Shown here one piece after another: positions 21,546 through 31,284 of a stretch of 64,000 nt of DNA. The stretch is taken from contig NC_056758.1 in assembly GCF_018687715.1 (NCBI RefSeq), forward strand, positions 18,453,001 through 18,517,000, in the 5' to 3' direction. The number at the start of each line of letters is the position of its first letter. Position 1 is the first letter of the stretch. This DNA is from Carya illinoinensis. Taxonomy: Eukaryota > Streptophyta > Magnoliopsida > Fagales > Juglandaceae. The position numbers and the translations under genes are program-made. Under the pieces are notes generated by a model. The model was not told the DNA's origin, did not search any database, and saw only the letters and a list, made by a program, of their open reading frames with translations.

Positions 21546-23257
21546 TGACTCTATTTCGAATGTGCTTCCAAGTGTAGAAGTGTTAGGTTGTATCAAGGAT
21601 AAGTCCAGGATCGTATTCCACAGGGACAATGGGTTATCAAAGCGAATAAGAAATTTGTGAGTAACAAATGAATCAAGTATGAGAGATGAAAATAGAATTC
21701 AAATGCAATGCAAAAAGAAAATCGAAGTTGAAATTAGAGTTTCTAAAAAAAAAACAAATTAACGAACACTTGGGTTGGGTATGAGACTTTCTTTATTTTG
21801 GATTCTAGATAATTTTCTCAATTAACAATCTAGTCAAGGCATTGATAAACGGAAGATAAAAAGCTAAGCTCAAGTTTTGCAATATTTTCCTAAGGGATTC
21901 TCTACTTTACTAGTCAAACACACATTAATAAACAACTGAGAGAGGCCTTGATAGTTTTCAAACTTTTGTTGTGCCTTACGTCAACAACAAAACAAGAGCA
22001 AGAGCCACAATCTATTTTCAATTCAAATCCAACTAGTAATATAGAGTGATCATCATTTATCGACAAAATATTGCACTATACTAGAATCTAAAACAAATCA
22101 AGCTTCATTCCACAACCCAAGCTTCAAAAATTAGCTACGCATGATAATTCTAACAACAAAGATTAATCTAAGTTTAACCATGATAAAATCTAAGAGAAAA
22201 TTTCCAAACGAAATAAATCCTAGAGAAGTTGCATGCAGGACAACTTAAGTAAAATGAAAACGTAGAGCCTGCACTTCGTCCGTCCGTAAACGTCCAAACT
22301 AAGAGCAAAAGAAAAACGAGAGTGCGAACGAGCTTCTGTCTACTCGCCCCTGGACTAAAACATAAAATAGAATAGGAAATAAAACTAAAAGTAAGAACCA
22401 GAAAATAAATTCCAGCCGCTTACTATCTAAAAGCAAAGCAAGAATGGAATAAAATCAACACCAGCCGCCCCAAAGTTCTAAACAAAAAGTAAAGAAAATA
22501 AAATTCAACTACTCTACTGCTGCTCCTAGAACCGAAAATGAAAAGAGGAAGAATAATAATTCCAAAAACAGCCGCCTTGCATCTAAACTAAAAGAAAAGA
22601 AATAAAATTCCTAAGAACAAAACTAAGAACTACCCTCCTCCAGGTCTGAACAAAAAGCAAGAAAAAAGAAACTTCAAAACTAAGCTACTGCTGTAGCCGA
22701 ATGAAAAAATGAAAAAAACAATGAAAACAAAGCTTAGCTACTGCTGTAGCCGAATGAGAAAATAAAGAAACAGAGAAGAAAAACTAAATAAAACTGGCTG
22801 CCTAGCGTCTTCAATGAAAATAAATGCTAAGTGAAAAGAAAGACAAAGCCAGCCGCCTCTTGTTCTGTTCGGAAAAAGCAAGAAAATCCAATTTCAAGAT
22901 TACCTACTGCTATGAACGAAAGCAACCCAGCAATAAAACTCAAAAAACCAAAAATAATGAAACCGAGAGAGAGAGTTCCATCTCCAACGAAAAATGCAAA
23001 AATAATAAAGTCTCCAAGACAATACCACCAGCTGCTTCTCTTAAACGAGAAGAAAAGAAGGAAAACTGAAACTCCCAAGCTCCTGCTGCTGCCAAACCGA
23101 AAGCAAGAAAACAATGAATGAATCTAAAAGTCAAGAAAAACAGCCGCCCAAGTCTTGCCCCCTGCTGCTGCCAAACCAAGACTCCCAACCGTATAAAACA
23201 AGTTGAGAAGTAAAGAGTCATCTCTGCTACTGCTACCAAACAAGTTGAGAAGTAAAA
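21546..23257 (-). mobile_element. Inverted, truncated LTR fragment
   Basis: Read in reverse, this 1.7-kb stretch matches the last three quarters of the solo LTR at 59307-61546, including the end block with CTGTGGAATACGATCCTGGA. It starts on the plus strand with TGACTC, the reverse complement of that LTR's end. The homology stops near 23257, corresponding to about 60050 in the solo LTR, so the first ~750 bases are missing. The frames within it (22824-23344) are by-products of the LTR sequence. Confidence 0.8.
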
Positions 23258-24343
23258 CAAGTCAGACAGATTCAAGCGCTCGACTTCTGCTCGACAGTGG
23301 GCTCGAGTGAGTTGCGGGAAAAAAGATTGCTCGAGCGGAGGCATTTGGCCGCTCGAGCGAATTCAGGCAGAGTTGAACGCTCGATGTTCGCTCGACAGAC
23401 TGCTTGAGCTAACTTAGGCAGAGTCGAACGCTCGATGTTCACTCGACTCGAGTGAATATCGTATTTTACAGATCAGGGTTTATTCCGCCGTCAGAGTATA
23501 TATATGTTTTTTTTTACATCTTAGGACGGACCTTTGGCTGGAAAATTCGGTTTTGAGTAGAGAAACACTTAGAATTCATTATTTTCCATTAATTTTCATT
23601 CAGATTCGGAGAGGAGGATTCATACAATCGATCATTCACGCAGCTACACAATTTCCACTGGATCATTCACTCACATTGCAGCAGATTGAAGAACTCCTTG
23701 AGGGGTCCAATTGCCACTGCAGCTCAGCCTCCTCCACCGCTTCGAATCTTCATCTCCATTCAATTGGCTTGATCTTTTCAATTCCCTATTTGCTATTTCA
23801 TTTCAGTTTTAAGTTTCTGAATTATTTTGGAGAATTGTGATTTAGACGTTTGAGTAATTTATTTGTTATTCATTTAATTCATGTTATTTATTTTTATCGT
23901 TTCGTTAAACTTTCATTTTAATAGTGATTACAATTACGGTGATTTAATTTGAGAATTTGTTATTTGAATATAATGATGAACCTTAGAACATTGATTTTAG
24001 GGCTTTTCAATTTTCAGTGCATGTTTTGTCAATTACTTCCTAATTTAGTTTAATTCTTAATTTAGTTTTATTAATTTATGAGTTTAATATATTAGTCCTT
24101 TACATTCTAATCCGACAATCAAAATCTAAAAACATGAATCTAGTCCATGACTAGTACCCTTTTCCATCCATTGCACATACCATCATTTTATTTTCTCTTT
24201 GTGAAGTTTTTCACCTTTTTCAACGAGTTTGATTTTTAAGTAACTTTCCTTGATGAGACGATCTAGGAATTTATTCCTAATTATTACACGACATCCTCCT
24301 GCACTTGGGATAGCTTTAGTGCTACTCATTTTTGAGTGAGTCA
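23258..24343 (+). repeat. 3' LTR of element A, 5'-truncated
   Basis: It begins within the U3 array (CAGACAGATTCAAGCGCTCG) and lacks about 180 bases present at the start of the 5' LTR. It runs complete to GAGTCA. The TATA box TATATATATG is at 23498-23507. It carries no solo LTR at the site where element B has one, so that insertion is specific to B. Confidence 0.85.
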
Positions 24344-24348
24344 AGTGT

Positions 24349-25627
24349 CTAAGTTCTTTCCCGTGCACATAATCATTTCTTCTGGACCATATAAGTCTTA
24401 GTATCATCCCTGCTTCTTCCAGTGTTGGTTTAGGCAGTTTTCCATACAGTTGGTCCCAAATGGATTTAAAGTAGGTACCATCCAAGGATAGTTTTTGTAG
24501 CTGTCTACTAGCTTGACACCACACATCTTGGGTTGCTCCATAACTCCACAGCACATGCCTGATAGTTTCCTCCTCTAGATGACAAATTGGGCACATCTTA
24601 TTCTTTGTAATTTTCCTCTTCTACAGGTTTTTGAAGGTGGGTAATGATTCATTACATGCCCTTCAAAGGAACATTCTTACACTATTTGGCACCTGCAGCT
24701 TCCACATATCCTTCCAAGAGTCAGATTGTGTCTGGACCATTGAGGAACCACCTCCTTCATTTGCTAGTAGTTCCCTATGCAGGTGGTAGGCACTTTTCAC
24801 TGTGAATATCCCATTATTAGTACCTTCCCATATCATGCGATCTCCTCTCTGACCTAGGTTGATGGGGATTGCTTTAATGATGTCCACCATTGACTGAGGG
24901 AACCATTTTGTTAATAGAGACTCATCCCAACACCTGAGAATTGGGTTAATTAGCTTGGCTACCCATGTGACAGTGGCTGTATAGTGTGGTTTGAGGGAGG
25001 GACTAGAAAATGGGGTCTTGGGAGCCATTTTTCTTCCCAAATTTTCACTTGAAGACCATTACCAATTCTCCAAGATAGACCTGCCTTTAGGATTTTTAGG
25101 TTTTAGGCTAGCTTGCATGCTCCTCCAAGCAAGAGAGGGTCTGTATCCCAACTTTGCTTCTAAGATAGAGCTATGTGGAAAGTACTTCTGTTTTAGTATG
25201 AGGGCATGAAGGGACTCAGGGTTTGTAAGAACTTTCCAACCTTGCTTTGCTAGGTTGAAGCTGCCAAAGTTCCTAAACCCCAGCCCCCCTTGATCCTTGG
25301 ACTTGTTTAGAGTGCTCCATTTCACCCATTGAATTTTTTAGTATCCTCGTTGAAGCTCCACCAAAATTTCCTTAGTAACTGGTCCAACTTGTTGGTGATG
25401 GACTGAGGCAACAGAAAAATTCCCACGGCATATATAGGGATGGCCTGAAGGATTGACTTGAGCAGGACTCCCTTTCCAGCTGCAGATAAACTATTAGTCT
25501 TCCAGTTTGTGATCCGAGACCACACTCTATCAATTAGACCATAGAATGTTGCCATTTTGGCTCTCCCCACCATGGTAGAAAGACCAAGATACTTTCTCAA
25601 AAGAACCTGTTGCTGGCACACCAGCAA
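24349..25627 (-). pseudogene. L1 ORF2: RT C-terminal region and zf-RVT domain
   Basis: On the minus strand, KYLGLSTMVGRAKMATFYGL and RITNWKTNSLSAAGKGVLLK lead into WSTLNKSKDQGGLGFRNFGS, standard plant L1 sequence after the RT core. The zinc-binding zf-RVT motif follows (CPICHLEEETIRHVLWSYGA). Frameshifts occur near 25050, 25325 and 24630. Coding stops at the gypsy insertion (24348) after KELRH and continues at 14174. Confidence 0.85.
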
Positions 25628-26400
25628 TAAGAAGAATTGTCCTCTTGTTCTCTGGTAGAGTATTCTTGCTAAAAAATATGGAGGACTTCTCTTTGTTTAG
25701 CACCTGGCCTGATGCAGTCTCATATAAGTTTAGAATCCTCATTAGTCTACTCCATTCAAGAGAGTTGGATTTGCAGAAGATCATGCTATCATCGGCAAAG
25801 AAAAGATGACTGACTTTTAAAGGACCTCTTCCCAATGGGACACTGGTAAGGCTGCCATCCAACTCAACCTTGTTGAGAAGGCTTGTTAAAGCTTCTGCAA
25901 CAAGGATAAAGAGGTAAGTGGATATAAGATCCCCTTGCCTCAAGCCTCGAGAGGGTTTGAATGGAGATTGTGGTACACCATTGAGGAGGATTGAGTATGA
26001 AACTGAGGTTATGCAATTCATCACTAGAGAAACCCATCTTCTATCAAATCAGCAATAGTCTTTGGCTCCTTAACCTTTGGGATTAAGGTAATAAAGGTAT
26101 CATTGACGCCCTCCAATGAACCTCCCTTGTTTAGAGTTTTGAGTACAAAGCTACAGACTTCCTTACCAAGAACCTCCCAATTAGTTTGGTAAAACACTGC
26201 TGGAAACCCCTCAGGTCCTGGGGAGCCCAAGTCTTTCATTTGGAACACTGCTTTCTTAACCTCTTCCTCAGTGAACTCCTCCAGCAGACCTTCATTCATC
26301 TGTGGTGAGAATCTGTGGGCCATGTGCATTAGGCATTCATCAATGTCAAAAGGGTAGGATGTTGAGAATAGATAAGAGAAATGGTGGGACAAGGTAGCCC
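25628..26400 (-). pseudogene. L1 ORF2 reverse transcriptase core with internal deletion
   Basis: The N-terminal part has GSPGPEGFPAVFYQTNWEVL and TFITLIPKVKEPKTIADL. The next recognisable block is WVSLVMNCITSVSYSILLNG, then RGLRQGDLISTYLFILVAEA and FADDSMIF, the catalytic box. Sequence normally lying between TIADL and WVSLV is missing: the FRPISLCN block and the motif with the first catalytic aspartate (KAYDRVEW type). The deletion is at about 26030. Confidence 0.85.
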
Positions 26401-27582
26401 CAATTTGCTAATTCTCAGTCACTAGTTTGTTACTACTATCCAGGATTTGAGATATTTTGTTGACTTTCCTTTTGTGAGTTGCTTGCATATAAAAATGTTT
26501 TGTGTTTTTGTCCCCCACTTGTAACCAGTGTTGTTTTGTCCTTTTCTTCCATTTTATCTCCTCCTCAGCAAGAGTTTGTTCAATTTCTTTCTATAGGTTT
26601 GTGATAGATTCTACATGATCACCTCTGCCCTTGTTTTGCATCTCCCTCAGCTTGCCTAATTTAAGCTTGATCTCAATAGGTGTCTTTTTGTTCACTTTGG
26701 CATTCCATGATTTCAGAGCAGACCTGCAATTGAGGAGTTTTCTTTTCATCATAGTAGCCTTATCCTACGCACTTGTCACCTTTCCCCAAGCCTCCTTGAT
26801 GGTTTGAGCACAGTCTTCCTTTAATAGCCAAGTTGCTTCAAATCTGAAGCATTTTCCTTTTGGGTAGCCATGAGATCCTTGCTTCCTTATTGATAGGACA
26901 AGTGGTGAGTGGCCTGATCTTACTGTAGGTTCCACAGAACTGCAACTGTCATTAAAAATTTCCTGCCAAGATGGGTTAGCTAGAGCTCGATCCAATCTTT
27001 CTTTGGTAAAGCTTCTGCCTCTTCTATTATTGGCTCAAGTGTATTTTGAGCCTCTGGTCTAAATGGACATTAGAGAGCAGTATTCAAGGGCTTCTCTAAA
27101 TAATTCCATCTGTTTGTATGGTCTAAGACATCCTTCTTCCTTCTTATTTTGACAGGTGATTTCATTATAGTCCCCACAACATAGCCATGGTGTTGAGGAC
27201 ACTGGTTTGATGGCCTTTAAAAGATCCCAACTCCTCTTTCTTTTGGAAGTCACAGGATGGCCATAGAATCCTGTGAAGAACCAGGTGGGACCATCAGGGT
27301 CATTTGTTACATGGGCATTAATATGCCATCTCGAATAGTTGTAAATGACCCCATTCATATGGCTCTTCCACATTAGTGCAAGGCCACCACTACTCCCTCT
27401 ACTTTCTACAACCAAACAGGAGTCAAACTTTAACTTGCCATTGACTTCCATCACTCTCTTTTTTGAGCATTTCATTTCCATAAGAAAGACCATTCTTGGT
27501 GCTTATCCTTAACTAGTAAGTTAAGGAAATTAACTGTCTAAGGGTTTCCAAACCCTCAGCAGTTCCAGCTTATAAGGCTCAT
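26401..27582 (-). pseudogene. L1 ORF2 endonuclease domain and linker
   Basis: ORF2 appears to start at 27582 with MSLISWNC, a stop where CGA is expected, then GFGNP, the usual start of plant L1 ORF2. The endonuclease shows FLMEMKCSK (catalytic glutamate region), SSGGLALMWK, WLCCGDYNEI and, near the end, RSGHSPLVL where the family has an SDH motif, so that aspartate appears changed to glycine. The stretch 26401-26764 has several stops but keeps the linker to RT. Confidence 0.82.
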
Positions 27583-27889
27583 GATTGTTGGCAGGGCTGC
27601 ATAGCAGCTCCCACCAAATCCATTTGTTCTTTGTTCTCAGCATCTCCATTCTTCTTACTCTTCTCCTTGCACCTGCTGTTTTCATGGACAGATCCCATCT
27701 AGGAGTCATTATATGCTGCTAGGGAGGTTCTTTTCTTACCTGCCTTTCTAGTAGTCATTCCACTCTCAAACACCAGTGGTTTTAGCCTGGTCTTCCTCTT
27801 CCACTTAGCTCTATCAAGGAGTTCCTCATGCTTGCAACTTGAGACCCCTTCAGTGTTGCTATCCCACACCTATGTTTTCCCATTGTGTC

Positions 27890-29145
27890 CTTCCTACTCC
27901 AGGTTATTATTTCCATCTATGTAGACTTCCACGTGTGCTACCTCAGCATCCTTGCTGCTTTGCAGGAGAGGATTGTCCACCTCAATAGCCAATTCACTTT
28001 CAGAGGGAGGGACTTGCATACAGTTTGGTGCAGGGACCATAGGATGGTCTACTTGCTGAAAGGAAGGATTCAGGTTGCTAAAACCATGAAACCTAGATAG
28101 GTCAGTGGTCTTGTCGCATGAACTAGTTGCCTTATTTGGCACCTCAGTAGGTGGAGAAAATTCCTTATTTGGTAAGTCTTTCTGCACTTTATTACCTACA
28201 CTGCCATAGTTACCATAAGTAGGGTCAGCATGCTAAAGAGGGCTCAAAGATCCAGGGTTGCAGGCTGCACCAACTTGCTTTCCTGCTGCAGGTTCAAAGT
28301 TTTTCCCGCCTAAGCCAGCTTCTCTACTGTCCGGGGAGTTTTGCCTGAGCACTTTTTTATCCACCGGATCTTTCCTGCTTCTTGGGTGGAGTTGGTAAGG
28401 GCTAGCTTGAGAGCTTTCCCTGAGCCAGGTACCATACTGGAGTTGTTCTTCATCTCGTTGCCTTCCATCCCATAATGGTTTTGAGCATTTCTTTTTGGAA
28501 TGCTGGATAGTCCCGCAGTGGAAACAAAAGCTAGCAGTCTCTCGTATTTGAAGGATATCCATGCTTTACTTTCTTCCAAGTTGAGGAAGCAGCCTCTTGA
28601 TAGAGGTTTTGTTGTATCAACTAACACTTTGACTCTTAAGTATTGGCCCCAAGCCATACCTTGATCATCAGCATCGACCAGCAAGACTTGACCAATGGTA
28701 GCACCCAGCTTTTCACCCATCTTTTTGTTCATGCCCGCAAAAGGCAAGTTGTGGAGTTGGATCCAGAAAGGTCCCAACGTGAGTTTTATGGCTTGTAAGT
28801 TTGGGCAACCAAAGAAATCTTGTAAGCATACAAGATTCCTGTCAAAGGACCAAGGCCTCCCCTGCATTACCTTATGCTTATTTTCTCTATCTTGGAACTT
28901 GATTAAGAACCTATTCTTCCCTACCTCTTTGAAGGTTACTGTCCCCTCTGTTTTCCATACCTTGGTCATTGTAGACTTGAATGCACTTTGTTGATATCTT
29001 TCTCCGATACAATGAGTGCTACAAGACACTTTTTGCTCTTCTCCGTTGAGGCCAAAACATCCTCTTCTAAGAGATTAATGGATAGCTACTCCTCTTTAGT
29101 TAACCGTAGACCCTCGTATAAGTTGGAGAGCTTGACCTCCATTGT
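27890..29145 (-). pseudogene. L1 ORF1 (DUF4283 domain and CCHC zinc knuckle)
   Basis: A probable start lies near 29139 (MEVKLSNLYEGLRLTKEE, then a stop). The DUF4283 domain reads FKSTMTKVWKTEGTVTFKEV, RPWSFDRNLVCLQDF and GPFWIQLHNLPF. The knuckle CFHCGTIQHSKKKC is in the frame starting at 28562. A proline/serine-rich tail continues to about 27894. Frameshifts near 29010 and 28550 separate the parts. ORF1 proteins of this kind bind the LINE RNA. Confidence 0.82.
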
Positions 29146-29283
29146 ATCTAGAAAAACTACAAATACTAGTGGCTCCACAGAAGAGAGATAGTAGAGACAA
29201 ACCTCAATGCTCTACAAAAGACAAAGAGACGACACCCCACCTTTCCTAGAGAGAGAGGGGACGATCCTTGCGAGTTTGGAATC
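29146..29283 (-). other. L1 5' untranslated leader
   Basis: Between the target duplication and ORF1 lies a leader containing a CCTCTCTCTCTAGG-like block (minus strand). It has no coding sequence. It appears close to full length, because the LINE is not obviously 5'-truncated. Confidence 0.6.
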
Positions 29284-29374
29284 TTTGCTTGGTATCTTTA
29301 AAAGCACACAATCTAGGCTCGACACGTAGAACGAGGCTCGTAAATATAGAAGAAAGAAGGAGCAGATTGTTACA

Positions 29375-29775
29375 TCGATGTTCGGCATTCAAACATTGGA
29401 GACCAATCTCCTACCAATGCGGCAAGTCTAGCTCCCACTTGGTTATGAAGGTCGATGCTCTGCGTTTCAATCTCGGTGAACAATTGCCACCCAACACGGT
29501 GAATCCAGCTCCCACCTAGTTCTCAAGGTCGATGCTTCGTGTTCAAACCTTGGCAACCAATTGCTACCTGGCTTGACAAGTCCAGCTCTTACATGGTCCT
29601 TTAGGTTGATACTCTACACTGGAACCTCGGTGACCAGTCGCCACCCAGCACAATGAGCCTAGCCTCCGCCTGATCCATTAGGTCGATGCTTCGCACTTAA
29701 ACCTCAATGACCAATTGCCACCCTGTGTGGCTAGTCCATTTGCTGCCTTGTTCATTATGTTGATGCTCAAAATGG
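29375..29775 (+). repeat. Minisatellite in the Tat element 3' region, right part (~76-bp units)
   Basis: The array resumes after the solo LTR with about five more units starting TCGATG or TTGATA near 29375, 29452, 29529, 29607 and 29683, plus the start of a sixth at 29760. Each keeps the ACCAATTGCCACC and CCAGCTCC blocks in variable form. Together with 9538-9692 the array had at least seven units. Confidence 0.82.
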
Positions 29776-30125
29776 ATAAATATAGGATCCATATAAATAA
29801 TTTTTTTTATTGGACCCAACTCTTTTTCAAAAAGAATGCATTGTGCTTGCACACTTATGTCTACTTTTATGTAACATTAATATATATCAAGATTCTTTAC
29901 AAAATAAAATGACAGAGATTTGCATTCAGGTTCTTGCTCTTATTCTCAATAGATGGTTTCATAATTACAAATAAACATGCAAGGTCAAATTACAATTAAC
30001 TTCTCAACTTACCAAACATTAATCAAATTCCGATGACCCGATTTTCTATAAGAGCGGGGGAGTTGTAATACGAAGAGGATTATTCACTTATTTTTATAAT
30101 GTATTAATATTCTTAAAAAAGAAAT
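29776..30125. other. Sequence downstream of the Tat minisatellite
   Basis: No gene is seen. A purine-rich run AAGAGCGGGGGAG (about 30050-30062), followed by TTGTAATACG, looks like a polypurine tract with an LTR start. I could not match the following sequence to the 5' LTR, so the 3' LTR is not established. Part of 29780-29880 is related to the MITE arm at 30180-30295. Confidence 0.35.
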
Positions 30126-30295
30126 GACAGTTGTAGTTGTGAGTGCACAAATGTCGTGCAATCACTTTGAAAAAAGTGAATAAATATGGGATCCACAAGA
30201 AAAGAAATTAATTTTTTAATAATGGACCCCACTCTTTTTCAAAGTGACTATACGATACTTGTGTACTCCATGATTGTATGTAACATTACTCATTT
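30126..30295. mobile_element. Foldback MITE with ~50-bp arms
   Basis: The left arm around 30126-30178 contains GTGCAATCACTTTGAAAAAA. The right arm around 30236-30292 is its imperfect reverse complement (CTCTTTTTCAAAGTGACTAT). The centre is AT-rich with GGGATCCAC and GGACCCCAC blocks. I associate very similar sequences with Fagales genomes, from memory only. Confidence 0.6.
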
Positions 30296-30558
30296 TGTTG
30301 AAAGTAGCATTACTTATAAAAAAAAAAAAACAAAGCAACCAATAGGCCTTAAAAAATATAAAATAGGGAACAATTTGTAAAAATCCAAATATCCATAAAA
30401 AAATAAAAAATAAAAATCTTTTTTTTAGAATTAAATCTAAGTCCAATGGTCGAAAACCCACCCCTGATCGCAAGGCCAAGTGTTAAGGCACTACATGCAA
30501 ACCATGTAGGCCATGCAATGTCTTCCACAATAGACTCACCTACCTCTCCTCAAATCTT
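30296..30558. other. AT-rich spacer
   Basis: A-rich sequence with poly(A) runs at 30318-30330. No supported gene on either strand. Confidence 0.4.
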
Positions 30559-30980
30559 CTATTTCATGCACGCACAAAACATGTGGAAATTAACTAAAGT
30601 TAAGGGTCTTCTAGCGGCAGCCATTGTATCAGCAAGTGTTTTGGCACTTTGAAAGTAGGTTGAGATGGAATTAGTGCCTTTCTTGAGGCTAGCTAGTTGA
30701 AGTGTGTGTTTGAATGAGACGGGCTTGGGGGGCAGAGGCATAAGTTGGTTCAATAGAAAGCCACACATCGCGTGCTGTTTTGCAGCTGACTACTTGAACA
30801 ATAATGGCCTTGGACAAAGAAGAGATCAGTGTAGACATGACAAGCTGATCTTGTTGAACCCAAAGTTCATGTTTTGGATTAGGTGAGTTATTGGGACAGA
30901 TGCTGAGAGGGGCAGGACATGAACCATCTACGTATTTGAAGAGCCTCTAGCCTCGTAGGTATGGGACTATTTGAAATTTC
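30559..30980 (-). pseudogene. Ty1/copia gag fragment
   Basis: The minus strand reads FKYVDGSCPAPLSASVPITH (about 30930), an interrupted NKISLSCLH block and then LQLASLKKGTNSISTYFQSA and KTLADTMAAARRPL. This follows the order of plant copia gag polyproteins (UBN2/Retrotran_gag_3 type). At least two stops interrupt it. No pol follows on the left, so it is an isolated fragment. Confidence 0.65.
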
Positions 30981-31099
30981 TAGAGAAGAAAGTTTTTATG
31001 TGTGAGTTTAACAGAGATGATGTGTGAAAAGCTGGGTAAGGGAAGGGTGGGAAGGGAGATAGGAAAAGAGGAAGAGGAGTGGGTAGAAGAGGGTGTAGA

Positions 31100-31284
31100 C
31101 ATGGTGGATGACTAGTCCTTGGTATGCTTTGATACAACCTCTTTTTGTATATTAGATTTCGTATATCAAAATGTACAATGAGGCAAGACCTCAATATATA
31201 GAGATTACAGATAAGAGGAATATTTATCTATCACAAAATTACAACTAGTAGTGTGTGTGTGTGTGTGTGTGCGCGCGCGCGCGC
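31100..31284 (-). mobile_element. Possible copia LTR end with primer-binding-like site and (GT)(GC) microsatellite
   Basis: On the minus strand TTGTATCAAAGC (31134-31123) resembles the tRNA-iMet primer-binding site TGGTATCAGAGC and lies just upstream of the gag fragment, as expected for a 5' LTR boundary. The preceding LTR side contains (GT)10(GC)7 at 31251-31284. The LTR start was not located. Confidence 0.4.

Larger units (their letters stand above)
14180..24343 (+). mobile_element. Athila-like gypsy element A (10.16 kb, defective)
   Basis: The element runs from TGATTGAG at 14180 to GAGTCA at 24343. It is flanked by GGTGT (14175-14179) and AGTGT (24344-24348), a 5-bp duplication with one mismatch. 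It contains a 5' LTR missing its end and primer-binding site, gag, protease, integrase, a 3' non-coding region, an inverted LTR fragment and a 5'-truncated 3' LTR. Reverse transcriptase and most of RNase H are absent. Element B at 58163 is a close relative and serves as an internal reference. Confidence 0.88.
13537..29283 (-). mobile_element. L1 LINE, near full length (~5.6 kb), split by gypsy element A
   Basis: The 16-bp target duplication TTTGCTTGGTATCTTT lies at 13521-13536 and 29284-29299. The minus-strand poly(A) tail shows as T-rich 13537-13550. The LINE body is 13551-14179 plus 24344-29283. Domain order on the minus strand is ORF1 (DUF4283 and zinc knuckle), endonuclease, RT, zf-RVT and RNase H, the usual plant L1 layout. 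Joining the two parts across gypsy element A restores continuous coding sequence between the zf-RVT and RNase H domains. Stops, frameshifts and an RT deletion make it inactive. Confidence 0.88.
9698..29374 (-). mobile_element. Long solo LTR (Tekay-like), split by an L1 LINE
   Basis: The insertion begins TGTAACGCCC at 9698 and ends TTGTTACA at 29374, with TCGAT duplicated on both sides (9693-9697 and 29375-29379). Without the nested LINE (13537-29299) it is about 3.9 kb. No gag or pol is present, so it is either a solo LTR or a large non-coding retrotransposon derivative. Read on the minus strand, its end (GGGCGTTACA) resembles the end of the family X LTR (GGGCGTCACA). It also carries a pyrimidine-rich and CCACC-rich block (12880-13080, reverse strand) like that of family X. 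The Tekay/Del lineage assignment is inference from end sequence and length. Confidence 0.72.

Noticed and set aside
22824..23344. Candidate small genes on both strands
   Set aside because: The segment is an inverted copy of the LTR at 59307-61546, so the frames are by-products.
24344..24348. LINE 3' end at the left edge of the 24.3-29.3 kb segment
   Set aside because: There is no poly(A)/poly(T) at this junction; the LINE continues at 14179 across the gypsy insertion, and its true tail is at 13537-13550.
28695..28994. Plus-strand frames opposite the L1 ORF1
   Set aside because: They are antisense shadows of the DUF4283 coding sequence.
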